A model generated the notes under the pieces. The model ran no database searches, had not been told where the DNA came from, and was given only the letters and a program-made list of their open reading frames with translations. A stretch of 64,000 bases of DNA from Raphanus sativus (Eukaryota > Streptophyta > Magnoliopsida > Brassicales > Brassicaceae), in assembly GCF_000801105.2 (NCBI RefSeq), contig NC_079518.1:11912106-11976105 (forward strand), read 5' to 3'. A program made the position numbers and the translations under genes. Positions 11,127 to 22,153 of the stretch are shown here, piece by piece. How positions within the stretch are numbered: the first letter of the stretch is position 1; the number at the start of each line of letters is the position of its first letter.

Positions 11127-11772
11127 TGCTAGTTTTGGTTCTAATTGATCGTTCTTCGCAGTGGCGTAAGGTTGGACAAAGAGGAATACCAATTTAATTG
11201 ATACGCTAACTCATGTTTTAAATACGACTCGTTTTCGTCAACTTTTGAAATACGACTCTTCTCTCACCAGCCGTTGCTTTTTCTTTTTTTTTTGGTAAGC
11301 TGCCGTTGCTTTTTTCTTCCATGTTCTTTTTCCTTTGTCAGGTTCCATGTGAATTTAAGTTGGAATCTTTAATACTACAGAATGTTTTTTTTTTCTCATC
11401 ATCAACTTTCATTTACCAATGAGTGAATACATGAGCCGAGATCATCTCAAGACTTGAAAATGAACCGCCTCTTAGAACCACCTAATTCTACCACTAAACA
11501 AGCTTACAAAGCCAAGCCTAAACCATTACACAATTCTAACCAAGAGTTAACATAAAAGACCAAGCCAATCGTACCAAAAGATTTGAAAGTAGTACATGAC
11601 CAATCGGCAACAACACCAAAATGGTGCATACTCACAAATTGAAGACTGAACTGGCTCATGATATGATGCAATAGAAACTTGTTGAGGATGCCGACACAAA
11701 GTTCAGCCGGAGTTCTTGGAAGAAACAACCATCGCTAGTCTGATCGTGCAAGTTTGGAGAACTCTCTTTCCA

Positions 11773-11907
11773 TCAGGTAGATTGAGTTCCATAAACGTTA
11801 TTAGCTTTAACCTTAGATATGTTTACTTTTTTGTTGGGGACAAATCTCCTGCTTCCATCCACAAGGTTTCCATATGATGGGCTCACATCTCTTTTAACTG
11901 CATCCAT
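11773..11907 (-). CDS. Small ORF or exon of unknown function
   Basis: A 44-codon minus-strand frame, starting MDAVKRDVSPSYGNLVDGSR and ending VYGTQST, follows an acceptor-like TTTGATAG. Its composition is that of a real protein rather than random AT-rich DNA. It may be a separate short gene or a downstream exon of the transcript that starts near 12535. No homologue is recognised. Confidence 0.35.
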   Translation of the reverse strand: MDAVKRDVSPSYGNLVDGSRRFVPNKKVNISKVKANNVYGTQST

Positions 11908-12353
11908 ATCAAGAAACACAAAGTAGCTATCAAATAAGAATGTAAACTAAACAGATCTCCTTTATAAATAGCTGGAGATGCAAACAAGGCCAAGAAACAA
12001 AATACTAATTTACAAAAAAAAAAACACTGCAACAAAACTAAAAAGAAATAGTAGTGTCTCCACGTCGATTGAATATTTTATAAAAACAGATTGTAAACAT
12101 GTATTTGAGTTATGATTGAAGTTTAAAACTTGGTCGAGCAAACCATATGTTTATTTTATTAGACGACCTTCTTTCTTTCAGATAAAAGAAGATCATTAAT
12201 AGTTTAAGAAAAAATCTCATATACAAAAATGAAGAAACGTGGAGAAATGTTTTCATATCTGAAGAAAGAAGAAGCTGCGTCATATATTAAGAAAGAAAAA
12301 ACAAGGAAATAGGTTCGAAACAATCCTCACCAATTCATCGAGGATGAGAATCG

Positions 12354-12500
12354 TTATCCCGTAAACTTTCCATTGTTGATGTTCCGGGAATCCCAAAAGC
12401 GGGGACCAACAACGGACTGAGCAGCTCTTCGGAGGCAAAGAGAGTCAAAAGTGGAGTAAGCGGCGGCGACCTTAGCGACTGGAGCACCTGAGGAAGTCAT
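12354..12500 (-). CDS. Small conserved-looking protein, 48 aa
   Basis: The minus-strand ATG at 12500 opens 48 codons beginning MTSSGAPVAKVAAAYSTFDS and including LCLRRAAQSVVGPRFWDS. A TATA box (TATATATAG, 12542-12550) lies about 45 bp upstream on the same strand, giving a compact promoter and leader. A donor-like GTGAGG follows the stop at about 12330, so the 3' UTR may be spliced to the exon near 11907. A slightly upstream overlapping frame (12684-12472) is less convincing. I do not recognise the protein. It might be plastid or mitochondrial because it is short, basic and rich in Ala/Ser, but that is a guess. Confidence 0.5.
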   Translation of the reverse strand: MTSSGAPVAKVAAAYSTFDSLCLRRAAQSVVGPRFWDSRNINNGKFTG

Positions 12501-12541
12501 TTCGTAACGTGGATTGCAGAGATAACTCACCATAGACGACC

Positions 12542-12550
12542 TCTATATAT
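12542..12550 (-). promoter_or_regulatory. TATA box of the 48-aa ORF
   Basis: TATATATAG on the minus strand, 42 bp before the ATG at 12500. Confidence 0.5.
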
Positions 12551-12930
12551 AGGAGGCTCGAGAAGGCGTTACAGCGTTTCTTCGGCTGAGAATGTGTGTT
12601 CGAAGAGATCGAGTTAGCAATGGTTACGCCAGAAGATGAAGCATCCTGCGACGAATGATCTGGAAGAAGACATAACCCTAACAATTACCAAGCCTATACG
12701 AAACCCACGAAGAAAAAAAAAGAAACCAATTATATGTTGCTTACCATGCCGAGTTACACGAAACCCACTAAAACTGTACATAGTTCACAAATTTAAACTT
12801 ACTCGTTTAAAAATAAATAAATTTAGAAGTGGAACCCACATACCTGCTGACGTGGCTTCATGAGAAATGAGTAAACTGTGGCATTTGTTCATGTTTTTAA
12901 AGTGTATTAATTTTTATTTATTGTTAAATA

Positions 12931-13177
12931 CTCCTTCTGTTTCACAATAGATGAAGTTTTAGGAAGTTTTGATGTTTCAAAATACATGATGTTCTCAACT
13001 TTCAATGTTACTTTTTACTTTATTAAAAACTGTGTAACCAATCATACTTAACAGTGTCTTTTGTAATTGGCTAAATAGTTTTAAATTTATATTTCAATCA
13101 CACTTTTTAAAATAAATAACAAATTTCTTAATAATTGTGCATAGCCTAAAACTTCAACTATTTTGGAACAGAGGGAA
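12931..13177. mobile_element. Stowaway (Tc1/Mariner-type) MITE
   Basis: It starts CTCCTTCTGTTTCACAATAG and ends with the inverted CTATTTTGGAACAGAGGGAA, flanked by TA on both sides (12929-12930 and 13178-13179). Length 247 bp with no ORF. These are the classic Stowaway ends and TA duplication. Confidence 0.85.
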
Positions 13178-13731
13178 TATGTTTAAAGACTAAACAAAAA
13201 CACGTTATCATTTTAATTCTTGTATGCATTTGATCATATTTGTTTATACGGTAGCTGAAATGAGGACATAACATTTTTAGATTGTTTAAGTCTTTTTGAT
13301 CAAAACATGAAATCATCACTAAAGCAAGTATCAAATTAGACTTGTTTTTAAAATAGGTTTGATGATTGAAATATAATATTTTTAAATAGTTGAATTTAAA
13401 AACTAAGATGAAGTTAAATGTTTGCAAATTATTAGTTTGTTTTTGAAAATATTATACACAGTCTGCATATGTGTTTTATTCTTCTTTTTTTTTGAAAAAA
13501 GTATATGTTTTATACAACTTGCATCCAACAATCCATAAACATTCTCTTTATTACCAAAAATATGATAAATTTGAAGAAAATAATCTAACAGTTTATTTTG
13601 CTTCAACAATAAGTGACTGCCATGAGTGTGAAAACATAAGCATATATAGAGGGTCAAACATTTTGTTTTCTAAAATCTAAATAATTTACTGATTTGGATT
13701 CAATCAAATCTTTTTACTGGTTTGTCTTTCA
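13178..13731. other. AT-rich intergenic stretch, nothing assigned
   Basis: High A/T content with only short, low-complexity frames on both strands. No motif or repeat could be recognised. Confidence 0.4.
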
Positions 13732-13842
13732 AAGAAATTTTCCAACGACTCTCATCATTACATTTAGCGACAATGAGTATATGAGAATTTAAACCTTTAC
13801 TGCAAGTAAAAAGATTTGATGAGAGTCGTTGGAAAATTTCTT
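13732..13842. repeat. 26-bp perfect inverted repeat with 59-base loop
   Basis: AAGAAATTTTCCAACGACTC (first 20 of 26 bases) at 13732-13757 is exactly inverted at 13817-13842. The loop also contains shorter matching words. Directly downstream, a segment with TATCTCAACGTGGTCAACAC at about 13842 is repeated at about 13916 (TATCTCAATGTGGTCAACAC). It may be a small foldback element or a local rearrangement scar. Confidence 0.7.
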
Positions 13843-14149
13843 ATCTCAACGTGGTCAACACAACTTTTAAATCCAAAGTTGAGACTTCTCGGTTTCAAAA
13901 ACAAAATGGAGACTTATCTCAATGTGGTCAACACAACTTTTAAACAAAGAGTGCGAGGTTATTCTCTCCTTTTTGCCCACTGGATCACCTGCAAAACAGA
14001 GTAAATAAAGAATCGTTAATGCATCCAAATAGAAAGAGAGATAGGGATAAAACATAGAAATGTTATTATAATATAACACCTTCTTAACATGGCTCAAGCT
14101 TCATCTGTAATGCTAGATCAGAACTTGAAAACATAAAAAAATATTATTA

Positions 14150-15420
14150 GTATGAAGATTGGTTCTTACGTTTCTTATTGGAGAATTTGGCTGTAAATCT
14201 TCTCTTACAACTGTTGTTGTTGCTCTGTTGCTGGACATCTCCAAAAGCCATCTTAACAATGCTTTGCAAATTTTTTTTTTTTCAGGATCTGTGTGTCTGA
14301 AAATCAAAACAGAAAACACAAGAAAACTTGAGCACGTGAGATTTCAATACATTTCCAGAATCTATGACATTATCTACTAATTACCTTGGCTTGAACAAAT
14401 CCATCACTCGAGGGGAATTGTGCGTCTGAGAATCTAGGCATGTTCTTGGTAAGAAAATAGTATCATGACGGAAGTCTTTGCTCTGAGCAAGCTATTGCGT
14501 AAAGAAACTGCGTTAATGACTCTCCCGGTTGAATCACATATACATACGTACATACATACATACATACATATATACACAGAAATGCAACACACTATTGATA
14601 CAGAACATTAATAGCAAGATTGTATTATCGCAGCTCCAAAGATCATATTTTCTTTTACCTATGTGGATAAAGCAGCATCATGGTTTTACTCCACCCTGGG
14701 ATTTATAGTAGCCAGCTTCATAGAAAAGAACTGAAAAAACAAACCATATGTTTCAGATCTTAAGAAGAGTTTAAATCCAATTTTCAATCCTATCTTAAGA
14801 AGAGTTTATACCTCGACTTGTCTCTGAAACATATTCGATGATTTTATCAAGCATTACCGCTTTCCCTGTTATCCGGTTGCAACCAGGAACCATATCCTGA
14901 AGTAAAGTCATCCTCTTGCTGATATATTTTCCTTTTGCCTGATAACCAAATACAAACATCAACACTGTAAAGTTGAACAGAAAAAATGGACAAAAAAATA
15001 AACATGTTTCTCGAAGGTATGAGTTTTCTTTCAGTGAGCCTGTGTCAACTTGTTTCATGACCCCTTCTAGCTCTAACATAAATGAAATCTTGTGGGGGCC
15101 TCAGGAGGGTTTACATCGTCCTTATTGTCACATTTGCCATCACACTTCTCTATTAAGTTTTTTACTGCTGCAAGCTTAATCATGTTTGCTTCTATTGGAT
15201 CCAACAATCTCTCCTAAAACCTGATCAAAAACCCCAAATCAACATCTCAAGAGAATATACTGCAGTAAACTAAAACTCATACTCTTATACATAGGGTTAA
15301 CGAATCCATAAAGAAGAACAAATTCTTATAGTCAGAGGAAAGATAGAGAGAGAGATTTTGACATAAAAAACTTTTGAAGTGGAAGCTGTATGAGACAACG
15401 AATCTGGAGACTCCTTGTTA
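14150..15420 (-). pseudogene. bHLH transcription factor pseudogene (CIB-like subfamily)
   Basis: Minus-strand pieces occur in the order of a plant bHLH gene. FIYVRARRGHET with a stop and a frameshift (about 15110-15030) matches the basic region. ISKRMTLLQDMVPGCN and ITGKAVMLDKIIEYV (14937-14815) match the helix-loop-helix. FFSMKLATINPRVE followed by a stop (about 14725) comes next. SDAQFPSSDGFVQA (about 14430-14390) and SIVKMAFGDVQQQSNNNS (about 14270-14205) match the C-terminus. The exon order and phases look normal, but the frameshift and stops kill the frame. DNNKESPDSLSHTASTSK at 15430-15370 may be part of the N-terminal exon, which the CACTA element at 15446 appears to interrupt. It is not expected here from the Arabidopsis map. 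Confidence 0.75.
14538..14574. repeat. (TACA)n microsatellite
   Basis: Seven to eight TACA units with one TACG interruption, within an intron-like part of the bHLH pseudogene. Confidence 0.8.
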
Positions 15421-15445
15421 TTATCAGCTGGGATCAACTTTATCT

Positions 15446-15700
15446 CACTACAAGAATTTACTTAAATAGCTACCGATTATTTTGTAGCTATCACATACAA
15501 TCTGTAGCTAAAATCAGCTCAGCTACATATAGCAACAAATTAACTATTTGGCCTCAGAGCCGGTGCTAAACTCGATTCGCAGCCATTTTGTAGCTATTTA
15601 GCAATGAACTAGCAATAACTGTTTCTGTAGCCAATATCAACAATATAGCTACAACTTATTATATTGCTTTATATAGCTACAGACCATTTGTAGCCAAATT
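15446..15700. repeat. CACTA left terminus with subterminal repeats
   Basis: Repeated TAGCTAC, GTAGCTA and TAGCAA words in both orientations lie within 250 bp of the CACTA end. In En/Spm such motifs bind the TNPA-like accessory protein. From 15700 to 15840 the sequence is plain AT-rich. Confidence 0.7.
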
Positions 15701-16113
15701 ATAAGTTAAATAATGAATTTAAAATATAATTTATTTAAAATTATAATTAATTCTCAAAATGAAAAAATGAAAATTAATTTAATTTCAAACATAATTGAAC
15801 AAACATTAACTTGTTTAATACTAAATGCTAACATTGTAAAAACTAAATACAAAAAGATCTACAAACACTGTAATTTTTGTTGAAAACCCAGCTTCTCCAA
15901 AGCTTTAAATTGGTCATCTTGTCCGTGATGGTGATCCGTTTAGAAATCATAGAGCTGCAGTTTAGAACTTCATTAGTTTGGAAGAACAAAAATTTACTGA
16001 GCGGTAAAATCTTTAGACGAATTAAATTCAACGAGGATTTACCTATGAACAAATCAATGAAAAATATGAGTACAAGGCCAGGATAGCCTCTGTTTCTTTT
16101 ACAAAAACAAATC

Positions 16114-16590
16114 ATGAACAAAACACTAGCTGCATCTCGTCCACTGAATCCCCCGCTTACTATGCCACCGAACTGCTGCCTTATCAAATCAGATGCCGCT
16201 TGGCATGAAGAGCAAAGAATTGCAGGTCTTGGTTGGACAGTGCAATCACAAAACAGGGTCTCCTCTTACTCTGTTCCTGCTCACCATGTGAGTTCACCAC
16301 TAGCAGCAGAAGCTCTGGCCTTAAGAGAAGCTCTAGAAAAATGCAAGGAACTCGGTCTCTCAAGGGTTAGATGCGAATCGGACTCGGCAGTACTGATCAA
16401 GGCTCTCAAAACGGAATCATCATTGACCGGTCTCTATGGGATCTTAGTCGACATTCTCTCTTTAGCATCTTCTTTTGAATGTATTTCTTTCCATTGGATT
16501 TCTCGTGTGAGAAATGTTGAAGCTGATAAGCTAGCAAAGCAGATCTTGTCTGTTGAACTGGCCTTAATGGCTACACCTACTTCAGTTTGA
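16114..16590 (+). CDS. LINE RNase H domain ORF (truncated ORF2)
   Basis: An open frame of 158 aa. The first six codons come from the host sequence in front of the insertion; the rest is the retroelement. The RVT_3-type RNase H domain keeps its acidic residues: SDAAWHEEQ, AAEALALREALEK, RCESDSAVLIKAL and NVEADKLAKQ. The end MATPTSV is followed by a short 3' UTR and the A-tract. LINE RNase H removes RNA from the RNA:DNA hybrid during integration. Alone it is probably not expressed as a functional protein, but it is unbroken, so the insertion is young compared with its surroundings. Confidence 0.8.
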   Translation: MNKTLAASRPLNPPLTMPPNCCLIKSDAAWHEEQRIAGLGWTVQSQNRVSSYSVPAHHVSSPLAAEALALREALEKCKELGLSRVRCESDSAVLIKALKTESSLTGLYGILVDILSLASSFECISFHWISRVRNVEADKLAKQILSVELALMATPTSV

Positions 16591-16622
16591 TCTTTTAATA
16601 TAAATGTGTTTCAAAAAAAAAA
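16133..16622 (+). mobile_element. 5'-truncated LINE insertion with A-tail and 13-bp TSD
   Basis: The word AAAACACTAGCTG occurs at 16120-16132 and at 16623-16635. Between them lies 490 bp ending in an A-tract, which is typical target-primed insertion of the 3' end of a LINE. It carries only the RNase H end of ORF2. Confidence 0.85.
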
Positions 16623-17540
16623 AAAAACACTAGCTGTGCAGATAAAATCTTACACATAAGCTCTACGACTGATGTGCAGCACGAGAGTAACGACAGAGAG
16701 GAGAGTTTTACCAAAGATCTCAACATCTTTCATAATCTCCCCAAAGCTAAATCAAAGACTGCGATTAGAAAATAAACACAAACTTAAATGTAGAAACAAA
16801 CACAGCAAATCTGGTGTTTGAATAACTCTGAGTTCCTTCTAAACCACAGACAGGCATTAGAAATCAAGAACGAAACTGGTACCTGAAACTAAGCTGAGGA
16901 ACTTCTCTAACTGAGTGAGAGCAGTTAACTCCAAATCCTGAAACGCACACAGAGCTTCCATCTTCAACCAAAGTATGAAACGCATATAGAGCTTCTATCC
17001 AGAAATCTCTCAGTTTCTTGACAACGAAATCCTTAAAATTGAAGAGATGCTCCAAGCCCTCTCCCCCTCCTCCCACCTCATAACACATAAACCATTACAC
17101 AAAGAACCAAATTGTAACACAAAGAGTATTAACAAGAACCCCAATATAAACTAGCTACTATAATAAGGCTATAACACAGAGCAAGATAATTAAGACCAGA
17201 GACAAGTTAAATCAGAACAAGATAAACAAGATATTGAAGACCAGATACAAAGAACCATTACACATAGAACAAGATAAATCAAATACCAGAGAGGATATTA
17301 TAAGTCAGATATTCAACACCCTAAGAGAGAAACCCTAGCTGAGAATATCAGCAGAGATAATCGATTGTGTGTAACAGAAAAAGAGACTCAAGACAGGAAC
17401 TCTAGACACAGAAACAGATACTCAAGACAAATCAAAATCCTAAAAAAGAACTAAGACAAGAGATTTAACTCGGCTGTCCATGTACGACGATGATTGAAGG
17501 TTTGTCCGGTGGAAGCCATGAAGAAACTGACCCTCAAACA

Positions 17541-18681
17541 CAACGGAGGAGAGATCGAGACGAAGAGACTAAGACTACCTCCATTGGTTAGAGACCCTTA
17601 GGGGTTCTAATGAATAAATTAGTAATTGATTTTGTGATTTGAATAGTTTAGAACCTATGTTAGTCTAATTAAATTTCTCCTTGTCCAATGGAGAACCTTA
17701 AATTTTTTTTATAACAACAATAAAAAACTACCCTCTACTGATTTCAACAAAAGATACAAAATATACATCAGAACACCACAAAAGCAAGAAGATACAATAA
17801 GCAAGCGAGACAAGAAGTGAAACGATCAGGAAACAAAAGACCATATTATAATGACAAGCAGACACAACTCTTTCTACTTTATATCGATCATGAATGGTGG
17901 AACACAAGCAGACACAAGTCTAACAAGACAGTGATCTCGGGTTTGTCTGCATTGGTGCCAAATCAAAAGTAGACTCACTTCTACTGTAAAACGAGACTGT
18001 GAGTGAATACAAGCAGACTTTCCAACATACAAAGCAAGACAGTGAACATAAGCAAACCATCACAATGTTTAACCAGCAAAAGAGAAACATACTTTAACCA
18101 TTACAGACTCGTACACAAAGCATTAAAACAAACAGAGCGAGAAAGAAAATAAAAATTAAAACCTTGGTTTAAAATGGAACTAAATTTCGAAACTATCACA
18201 GAGCCTTAACAAATTTTAATCTTCTTGTGAAGCCCAAAACAATCCGATCAAGCAGAAGCAAAGATAGTGCTTTTCATACAGGTTATTAATTCTGTAAATA
18301 GGAAGTTAAGCTAACAAACCTTCTCCTCTTGGTCGTCTCCCTGACTTCGCCTCTCTCATGGAAGCTTTTACATGGTTGAGCTTCTTCGGACCTTATGAAA
18401 ATCGCGACTTCTCCCTCGAGATGAAAATCTCCGACATCGCAATCTCCATGGCGATCTCCTTGATAACAACCACGTTCCATCTACACGACCGAAAACGATC
18501 CCCACCCGACGTCCCGATCGATTTCTCAGATCAAAAAGAAAAACAAAGAAAGAAGACGAAGAGACGAAGAAGAGGAAGAGAGAGAAGGCAAAAGAAAAAA
18601 GAATAGCCAATAATAAAACGACACGTATGAGGTTTTTAACAATTCTACTTCCTCTTAATAAGACAGCGGTTCTCTCTAATT
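17541..18681. other. Mixed TE-derived sequence with a leader-like minus-strand segment
   Basis: From 17570 to 17705 there is a MITE-like block with CCATTGG and CCAATGG near its ends. From 17710 to 18280 there is A-rich sequence without frames. From 18286 to 18610 a minus-strand frame of 64-80 codons (with MERGCYQGDRHGDCDVGDFH) looks like a 5' leader or first exon, but no domain is recognised. Confidence 0.35.
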
Positions 18682-19373
18682 AGGGGTGGGCGTTCAGGTA
18701 CCCGTTCGGGTTTGGATCGGGTATTTCGGATTTTCGGATATTTCGGTATATGAGTATAATACCCGTTCGGGTATTTCTGAACTTTGGATCGGATTCGGGT
18801 ATTTTTAGTTCCGGTTCGGTTATTTCGGATCGGGTTCGGATATTTAGATTTTAAAAGAAATAAAAATAAAATTTTCTTTTTAAAAGTTTTTTATATTTAA
18901 AAATATAGATTTTACTTAACTGGTTTTTTTTTTATAGATTGAATGATTAATAGATTTGGAGATAACATTTCCAAAATAAAAATATTAATTTGGCTATTAT
19001 TTTTAAACTTTGGATGTAACTTTGGTTAATACATGAAATAAAAAGTTTAACATGCATTTTAAATGAATATCAAATTATTTTTTCCATAGTTATATATATA
19101 CTATATGATTTTAAAGTATGTTTAACATCAATATAAATATTTTAAATAAAATGAGAAATGTAAACTAGAAATATAAGAGTAAGTATACACATGTTCGGTT
19201 ATTTTCAGATATCCATTCTTGTTCAGGTATTACTCGTTCGGGTTCGGATATCCAATCTCTCCTAACTTAATACCCGTTCGGGTATTTTACTACTTCGGCT
19301 CGAATTTCGGTTCAGGTTTTCGGGTCGGGTTCGGGTGCCACTATCAGGATATGGGATAAAGTGCCGACCCCTA
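18682..19373. mobile_element. GGGTTCGG-rich DNA element with 9-bp TSD
   Basis: It begins AGGGGTGGGCGTTCAGG and ends, reverse-complemented, TAGGGGTCGGCACTTTA. Direct 9-bp repeats TCTCTAATT flank it (18673-18681 and 19374-19382). Both end regions are rich in CGGGTTCGGATA words; the middle is AT-rich. The TSD length points to a MULE. Confidence 0.7.
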
Positions 19374-19382
19374 TCTCTAATT

Positions 19383-20329
19383 TTAGCATTTTTGATTTAT
19401 TTTTTTTTTGCTTTTTTCCTTTAGAACCCATCTTTGGAATTGCCGATGGAGGTAGTCTAAAGATTTGATTGGTACCACTTACGTAATCGCATAATGGCAG
19501 AAAAACGTGAAACCGCAAAAAAATTTACCAATAAAAAAAAATATATGAAATACAGAGTAAAATGCCATTCCGCAGATGTTGAGTTTTTACTTAAACTTTT
19601 TCGAGTAAACTTGCAAAGGAAAACGCCATTTAAATCCTAAACTTATCAAAATAAGCCAAAAAACCTCAACTTTCGGGTAAGCCAAAAAAATCTCAAACTT
19701 TTAAAAAGTTTTCACAATAATCTCCAACTTATGTTGACTCACCAAAATTTATTTGTACTTGGCCTCCAAACTAGACACTAATATCAATTCATTATATCAC
19801 TATACAAAGAGTTTATTATTTATGGAATAAGACACCCAAATTCCTCTCTTCTCTTCTATTATTTACTCAAAATACGTTATCACCACGAAGCTCTAGCAAG
19901 CCAATAGATATAAATTTTTCTACAGTTTTAGTTTATTTATATTTCTTCTTCAAATTATGTTTATTATCAATTCATGGTTTGTAAAAATGAATTCATATAC
20001 AATATGAGCTTAGGAGTTTTAGTCGATAATATTGATCTACCCTTGTTTTAAAGAAAGAAAATCGTTTGATTTAAAGAGATTTTGTCGATACTTATAAGCT
20101 AATGCTTAATATGATTATACTTTACCCTCGCATGTACTTTCTTTACACCTTTACGCAATTGTTCTTGTTTCAATAATTATTTTAGTTATACGGCTTAATA
20201 TAAATCATTTGATTTATGTTCGTTCTTGTTTCAATAATTATTTTCTTTACACTCGATGTCACATCTTTTATTCACATGTATACGGCTTCATATAATTATT
20301 TCAAGTTGCATAAAGGATCATGACTTTCA
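19383..20329. other. AT-rich filler inside the CACTA element
   Basis: No gene is seen. A block near 19630-19720 repeats phrases such as CCTAAACTTATCAAAATAAG and CTCAACTTTCGGGTAAGCC, typical of degenerate DNA transposons. Confidence 0.4.
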
Positions 20330-22153
20330 TCTATATTATTAAAGTTGAAGTACACAATTGGATTGTTTGAAAACAAATATAGTAGAATAAATGAGATATA
20401 TTTGGAAACACGGATAGTAGAAATGTATACTTTCTTTTATTTACATATTTAGTCATTGTATTTTCAATAAATAATAACAAATGAAAATTATTTAGAAACA
20501 TAAATAACATATTTAATACTTCTTTTTATTTAAATATTTAGTCCTTGTTTTAAAAATAAAATAAACAACTTTCTTTCTATATTTCTTTTTATTTACAATT
20601 CTATCACTAAATTTACAATTCTTTATGCTGAAAATAAAACACAAATTGAAATATAAATTGTATATTATATAAAACAATTTTTAAAACGGTATTATTATCT
20701 TATTTAGATTAGTCAAATATAAAAAAAAATTCAAGAGTTCAATTTAAAAAAAAAAAAAAATCATAAATTAATAATTCATAGAAAACTAATGCAAAAATTA
20801 AAATTTTGAAACATGGATAAAAGTAAGAAGAAAAAAGTAATGGCTTATGTTATTAATAAAAATTGAAAATCCATTATATTAGTTTTAAAATATACAAAAT
20901 GGACTAATCTGATTACCTAAAAACATTGTTTTGTCTAAAATAATCATAAAATAAAATTTAAATTTTATATAAATATTTCCAATCAAAATAATAATTTAAA
21001 GTTGATTTATATCAAAAATTGATTTAAAATATGCAAAAATTATTTTTACTAAAATATATTTTAATAACCATTATTAAAAAATGTTTTCAATATATATAAA
21101 AAAATACAACAGAATATTAATTCATATACCAACGTAAATTATAGTTTTTATATTTCACATTAGAGTTTAAGAATATAATATATGTGATTATTTATAAACT
21201 TGTACATATAAAATACTATTAATTAATATGATTATTTATATATTATTTATATGATGAACCAATACAATTAATTATATGATGACATATATATGATACATAA
21301 TAGTGATTAGAACTAGGCGTTCAGATATCAATTCCAGTTCGTTTCGGATCTGTTTGGGTTTAGAATTTCTGGGGTCAAAGATTTCAGCCACATTCATATA
21401 TTTCTAAATTTCAGTTTGAATTATGACTAGGGCTGGGCGTTCAGGTATCCATTCGGATTCGTTTCAGATCTGTTTGGGTTTTGGGTTTCTAGGGTCAAAG
21501 AAATCAGCCCCATTCAGATATTTCTAAATTTCAGTTCGAATTATATTCAGATTTTTGCAGGTTCAGTTCGGATTCGGATAACCATTTAATTTTTTTTAAT
21601 TCATTATATATTTTGAATTTCTTAAAATCTATAATAAAATAATATATTGTATATAAATCTGAATAACATATGTTAGAATACCTAAACTTAACATATAAAT
21701 TGGTTTGGTTTAAATTTTGGATCAAAAATCAATAATTATTTTATTATTTTTGAGTGTACTTCCACTATGTTAGATATTTATATTTGATTATTTTATATAT
21801 TTTAAAGTATTTAAACCAACCTAAAAGTATCATATATATTCTGGATATTTTTATATACATTACAACTAAAAAATTAATATATATATAAGTATATAAATCT
21901 TTTCGGATATATTTTGATATCCAAAATATTTCGGTTTGAATTGGTTATGGCTTCGGTTGTCTAAATATCAAAATTTTAAATGATTTGGATATTTAATCAA
22001 TTTTGGTTCGGATTTGGTATTACTCTTTCGGATCGTGATCGGTTCGGTTCTTCAGATTTTAATTTTTTATCCAGCTTTGATATTGACATGAAAAATAAAT
22101 AATAATATATTTTTGAAATATACACCGGCACGGGCGTACATGTCAAAATCTAG
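20330..22153 (+). mobile_element. Helitron, non-autonomous
   Basis: It starts TCTATATTATTAAAGTTGAA after a host A and ends GGCGTACATGTCAAAATCTAG before a host T, the A^T insertion rule of Helitrons. No target duplication is seen. Length 1824 bp and AT-rich. The 3' part holds two copies of a GGGTTTCTGGGGTC-like block (21310-21540). A related copy in the opposite strand lies at 41963-43735. No Rep/helicase sequence is present. Confidence 0.7.

Larger units (their letters stand above)
15843..17540 (-). pseudogene. Unidentified plant gene fragment inside the CACTA element
   Basis: The minus strand carries exon-like segments with plausible splice sites. A leader with ATG at about 17519 reads MASTGQTFNHRRTWTAELNL and then stops. 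MEALCAFQDLELTALTQLEK runs to SLVS before a GTACCA donor (about 16965-16885). EIMKDVEIFGKTLLSVVTLV is at about 16740-16680, and GYPGLVLIFFIDLFIG precedes a GTAAAT donor (about 16085-16040). The LINE copy at 16133-16622 interrupts it. I do not recognise the parent gene. Its position between CACTA termini suggests transduplicated host sequence. Confidence 0.4.

Noticed and set aside
14538..14574. Regulatory repeat near the bHLH sequence
   Set aside because: A simple TACA microsatellite within a pseudogene intron; no sign of function.
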